Origin: Dermacentor variabilis
Lineage: Eukaryota; Arthropoda; Arachnida; Ixodida; Ixodidae
NCBI RefSeq assembly: GCF_050947875.1
Contig: NC_134572.1
Location: forward strand, 127,217,605 to 127,281,604
Length of the DNA stretch: 64,000 bases
Direction: 5' to 3'
Position numbers and translations under genes: made by a program
The notes under the pieces: generated by a model
Told to the model about the DNA's origin: nothing
The model's input: the letters and a program-made list of their open reading frames with translations, nothing else
Databases searched by the model: none
Shown: positions 59,641 to 64,000 of the stretch, one piece after another
Layout: each line of letters opens with the position of its first letter
How positions within the stretch are numbered: the stretch's first letter is position 1

Positions 59641-61766
59641 TATTTTTGTGAAAGAGCCAATCTACCGTCGGCGGCTCTGCCGACCGCATCGTTGTGCGTT
59701 GACAGCAGAGATAGCAACGGTAAACCTCGCCATCAATGTCAATGCTTCGCGTTTCGGGCAATACTGCTAACTTTTAATTTTGTTGCGCGACAGTGCAGGT
59801 AGCTACCTCGCAGCATGGTTCACAGTAGTTTACTCCAAAAAGAATAAACAACTTCGCACGCTCCTTTGTGGTGACTTCGCAAGGGTTCGATATCCAGACA
59901 GAAAACCGATCTGCGTCTGTTGTCAACCAGCATTGACAGATCTAGGCCAACGCCCGCGACTCGTCTCTCGTGCAATGTGGGGCAGAATGAAGAAATTAAA
60001 CAGTCAAGGTCTGCCTCTTAATCTCGAAGCAAAACGTCTGCCTCACGAGCCTATAATTACAGTTTAATTAGCAGTATGGACGGTCATGAGTCTTGCAGTC
60101 AATCATGAATTCGAATGATTTGCATTGGGCTTGATGAGGCAGGTGGTCTGCTTGAATCCTTGCCACATCTGCTAAGCGGGTGTAATCGAGTCCTGTAAGC
60201 GCGTATAGCCGTCCGTTGTGCATGACTGGTCAAATTCCGAGCAGTGACACGTACTCTCCCTTTATGCATCGAGTGGTACTGATTCGCGTGAAAAGTGGAT
60301 ACAAATATGGCAACGGCTGGGATGGCTTTGATTCATGAATTTGCTCGTAGAAGTGCCCGGCTTAACTTCAGTACGCAGATGAAGCATTTATGATGTGCAC
60401 TCATTCATAGTTGACAGCCATGCATAGTCTTTCTTAGAAATACGATTAATGTCATATAGGCCGCTACATTGAATGAATGAACAATGATACTTGTTTCCAT
60501 CTATCTTGATTTCCACATTGAATTCAGAGGTTGGAGCGAAGACAGAAATGCGGCTTCTCAAGCCATCATGAAGTTAAATAACAAATCGTGATATCTTATA
60601 TATGTTGCTCATGAAACTGCTTTGCTCGTTCAAAACGTATTACGGCCATCTCCAATGCCCGTGGCATCTCCTGCGCACACTTGAAAGTGTGCTACGAGAA
60701 ATGCGGAAGCCTGCTGGTATACTGTAATTCACATATATGCACTGATAGACATCGATCCATAGTTTACATCCTATCCACACCATCGGCAGTACACGCGGAA
60801 CTGACAAAAGTGTCAATCATCGCTTCACCTTGGTGGAACAGTAGCCAACGCGCTGACCTCCTTTCATTCCTTTGTATAATATTTTTTGAAAAAGGTAAGA
60901 TGCCCGCACATTGGCGGTGGTGCACACTGTGTTTCAGAAACGCTGCCTACCAGGTCTCCTAGTCTTTGAAGAAAAACGTCGAAATCGTGCGTTCGTCTCT
61001 TGTGAATTCCTCTGTCCTATTTGGAGCAGCTTACACATTTCTGCACACAGCTTCGGTCTTTGTGCCCTCCCTACTTGGATGTATGGTGCGCAATACGTTG
61101 TTAGCCGCATGGATCCTTGACACACATGTTAGAGCCGGAAAACAGGAGACATTACAAGGGAGGTAGTGCTACGCGAAACATAATTATTCAAAGGAATTGG
61201 CAAGCGCATACAGTGGCTTCATTTATATTTTTATTGTAGGAGAATTCATCATTCTGCTATAAGAAATCATTATCCTCCCAATTACGCAAATTTTCGAATA
61301 GGCTTTCAACCGAAGAATTACCGCTAAGGTTTTTGGTGCAGAAGTAAAGGCTGACGGTCCATAAAACACGCCCGTGTTTGCAAAAAATCCGACTGGCACA
61401 TTTCATAGGCAGGCTTAATAGATCTGCTGATCGATTTTCATTAATATTGCAGTTATTGCCTCACAGAATTAGGCTTCCCATGGAGTGTTCCTAAGTCACT
61501 CGAAAAGCTTTCCATATGAGCATTTAAATTGTGTTACCTATTGTCGGCACACTAACTCATGAGTACAGTTACCCACACTCACAGATACACGGTTCAAATG
61601 AATGAATGTGAACGTGAATGAGTGCAAATAGTGAAAGAGTTAATGGTGAGTGTGTGTGAGTGAGGGTTCGCATCCACTGCCGACCTTTGCGCAAACTTGC
61701 AAGGGTCGGCTGTTTTTCCTTCCGCTATAACGTCAAGATTCTCAAGCATAAAGTAGTGCAATGCAC

Positions 61767-62645
61767 AAACAGTGAGCGAGGTGAAACAGGTCAGATCTCT
61801 ATTAAGTCGCGCCCTGAAGAGGCGCATTACTGCGGGAAAAAGAAAAGTTGGCGGGAAACAGAACGCCCGGACTACAGTCTCTGCTGTGGCTTTATTTATT
61901 GCTAGTATATGGTTTCTTACCGCTTCTTGGATGCACCATTGCTCGCCTTCTGGACCACAACCACGAATGACGGGTTACATTCGTCTACACAAAATAAATA
62001 CAAAGCGGAGGCATTGGACTGCAGCGACGGGATATTCTAAACGATCTTTAGCCCTTAATGTGAGAGCTTCGCCATTTGAAGATCGTACTGAGACTTAATC
62101 GAGCTAACGTGTCATGTACAAGAGCAAAGAAACCTTGTGATACTTAACCCTTCTTTCACTTCTAACAAACCAGATTTGTTAAAGACATTTCAGATCGTTA
62201 TGCTCTTTTCGCAACAACTATTCTTAATAACTGTTTCCCTGTATTCTACAGATTTTAAAAAACTTGACGCCAAATTATAATATCAGCCTTACAAGAAATA
62301 TTTATATATGCACTCAGTGTTGGTGACTTATTGATTATCTAATCACAACTATTATCCGAGGCTTTGCGGTAGAATATTGATGGCACCACGTTTTATTGAG
62401 TACTTGTGGCGCTAATTTCTTACTTACGACAAATTTCTGTTTACTTCTCCTACTATTCCGATTGCTCAACTTACAAGCCGCCGGAGTTGACACACTGCTT
62501 TTGATCGTCCGCAACGTAGAGGCCTCCCTTGTATGTGGACTTCCTTGTGGTCATTATCTTCTGAACTCGGTTTTTCAGAGTCCCGTCACTGCAGCGCAGA
62601 GTAGGAGCTCGGAGCTAGCTATAAGCACACCTTCAGCGGTGGCGG
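61767..62645 (+). other. 0.9-kb segment present only in copy 2
   Basis: Copy 1 (near 15836) and the inverted copy (near 35840) read straight from GTGCAATG to GCGGCAGATA, whereas copy 2 has 0.88 kb here. Its end (62396-62668) holds a frame with a hydrophobic leader (NFCLLLLLFRLLNLQAAG) and VDTLLLIVRNVEASLVCGL. I do not recognise it. No clear target duplication was found, so it could be an insertion here or an old deletion from the ancestor of the palindrome arms and copy 1. Confidence 0.55.
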
Positions 62646-64000
62646 CGGCAGATAACATCGCCAGCTGAAGCCGCCATTGCAATGAGCCCCTTACAGCTTA
62701 CGCTTAAATGAGTCCCCGTTTCGTTGTGAAGGCAAAACATCGTTAGCTATAGCAAGTTGGGAAAACTACACGAAGTAAGGTTTGTAGTTTTCTTGACAAT
62801 AATTTACAGTAAACATGGTGTCACGCCTGCACAGGCTAACACGAAATTACCTAACTGCAGGAACGTGATCAATCGGCGTTAAAATGCTGCAGTAGTGATG
62901 AGCGTAGGGACCTGGGTGGGAAGCAAACGATTCGCGCTTGCTCACGATTGAGCAATCTGGTTACGCAGCCTCCAACAAGAGGTACACTGAAATACAATGC
63001 CCATAAAGCCAGAAGCCATCTTGGCTCGCTGCCTCCCGCTGTATCCACTGCACGGTATTTCCAAGAAACGGGGCATAGTGTCAGCATGGAGATGTTGCGC
63101 TCTCTCCTCTCCTTAATGTGTGCATGACTGCGTAAACCCTTAACATTTGGTTGACGGGGAGACGGCGCGCATCGCGCCAGCATAGTTTTCGACGGACTCT
63201 CGCCCACTTGCACTCGCTCCCGCGACATACGGGACGCGGAGCGAGATTAGTGCTTATCACACTTGAACCTCAGACTGGACATCACGGCGATAGGGACTGC
63301 GAAGATACGCCGGGTGTGTCAATGCAACTAAGATTGCGAGGAAAGTGAAGTTGAGGACGAAAAACTAACACATGTGAAATGTGGGGCCGTCATGTGTACC
63401 AACAGAGCAGGAGGGGCTATGAAATTTACATAATATCAGAAGGGTAATTCTGGGTGCGCACACAGATGGAAGGCGCGTGTTGGTCCAAAATAATTCCAGG
63501 TACAGTGTTGTCGCATTGATATATTTTATGGATTTATTGTCTTAAACCAACAGAGAAGCTGCAAGGTGCGACTAAGATGACGGCTCCGGCACAATCTTGT
63601 AGTCGCACTAGACCGGGGATTCAGCAATTTGATATTGATCATTTGTCCACTCTGTTCCCTATCTTCCTTTCCACCAATTCTGCCTTATCAAACACCAGTC
63701 CGATTTATGCTTGAGGTCAACGTAGTCACTACAACTGGATACAGGCGATACACCCCCTGTCACATTTTTGTTGACTCACAGGATGAAACTTTCAGACAAT
63801 CCTAGCAAATGTAGGCATCTGCCACACATTGTGCAAATGTGTTCTAGCACCGAAGAGGTATATTTATTAAATATTTGGCTTATGTCTGTTAGCTTTAGAA
63901 CAATTTGCTTTCCTTTTGTGCGCATGATATGGAGGTTCATAAATAAGTGACTTTATCCCGCCACTCCTGATTAGGTCAGCGACCCTTATATATAGTAATA

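Larger units (their letters stand above)
44002..64000 (+). repeat. Large direct repeat, copy 2
   Basis: This block repeats 1-17209 in the same orientation and runs off the window. Compared with copy 1 it has a complete SINE where copy 1 has a truncated one (44815-45050), a second SINE (47979-48191), a different LINE (48999-50054), about 1 kb more of a CR1/L2-like LINE (52929-54120) and an extra 0.9-kb segment (61767-62645). It lacks the LINE found at 2942-4259. The differences are clean presence/absence events, so the two copies evolved separately after duplication. Confidence 0.9.

Overview
This window looks like repeat-rich nuclear DNA from a hard tick, most likely a metastriate. The evidence is a tRNA-derived SINE of the tick Ruka type (three copies, one with perfect 12-bp target duplications), several families of decayed non-LTR retrotransposons of the kind abundant in ticks, and no intact host gene, rRNA, tRNA or prokaryotic operon. 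Almost every open frame is either a piece of a transposon or a chance frame in non-coding repeat. No gene in the window is convincingly functional.

The main feature is the architecture. (1) A large direct repeat: 1-17209 recurs, with indels, at 44002-64000. (2) A large palindrome: 11792-25834 recurs in inverted orientation at 25855-39894, with 14-kb arms around a 20-bp A-rich spacer. (3) An older duplication inside each arm: 8140-13985 is a diverged paralogue of 20330-25834, and 245-700 of 15868-16320. The locus was therefore built from an alternating unit in two flavours, called A (from about 245) and B (from about 15868). (4) A still more diverged inverted piece at 39895-42480, then a spacer (42480-44001) leading into the second direct copy.

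Region by region: 1-4770 is unit A with SINE and LINE debris, including a 5'-truncated RNase H LINE at 2942-4259 absent from the second copy. 4771-8137 is a foldback element with terminal inverted repeats of about 1.2-1.3 kb. 8140-9107 is the 3' end of a CR1/L2-like LINE. 11860-12925 is a cassette found only in A units: two perfect CRE palindromes, a TATA box, a decayed Lys/Arg/Glu-rich ORF resembling the N-terminus of tick Helitron proteins, and a 24-25-bp minisatellite. 13470-13680 is a 108-bp dimer. 15868-25834 is unit B, with its own CR1/L2-like reverse transcriptase remnant split by a 985-bp terminal-inverted-repeat element. 25855-39894 mirrors all this. 44002-64000 repeats unit A with younger insertions: a SINE (47979-48191), a LINE (48999-50054), and a less deleted CR1/L2-like LINE that still shows its endonuclease motif.

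There is no pathway here. The parts are linked by history: nested insertions, whole-block direct and inverted duplication, then arm-specific insertions, microsatellite change and a nearly identical 1.6-kb tract that suggests gene conversion between the palindrome arms. All identities and boundaries were judged by eye.
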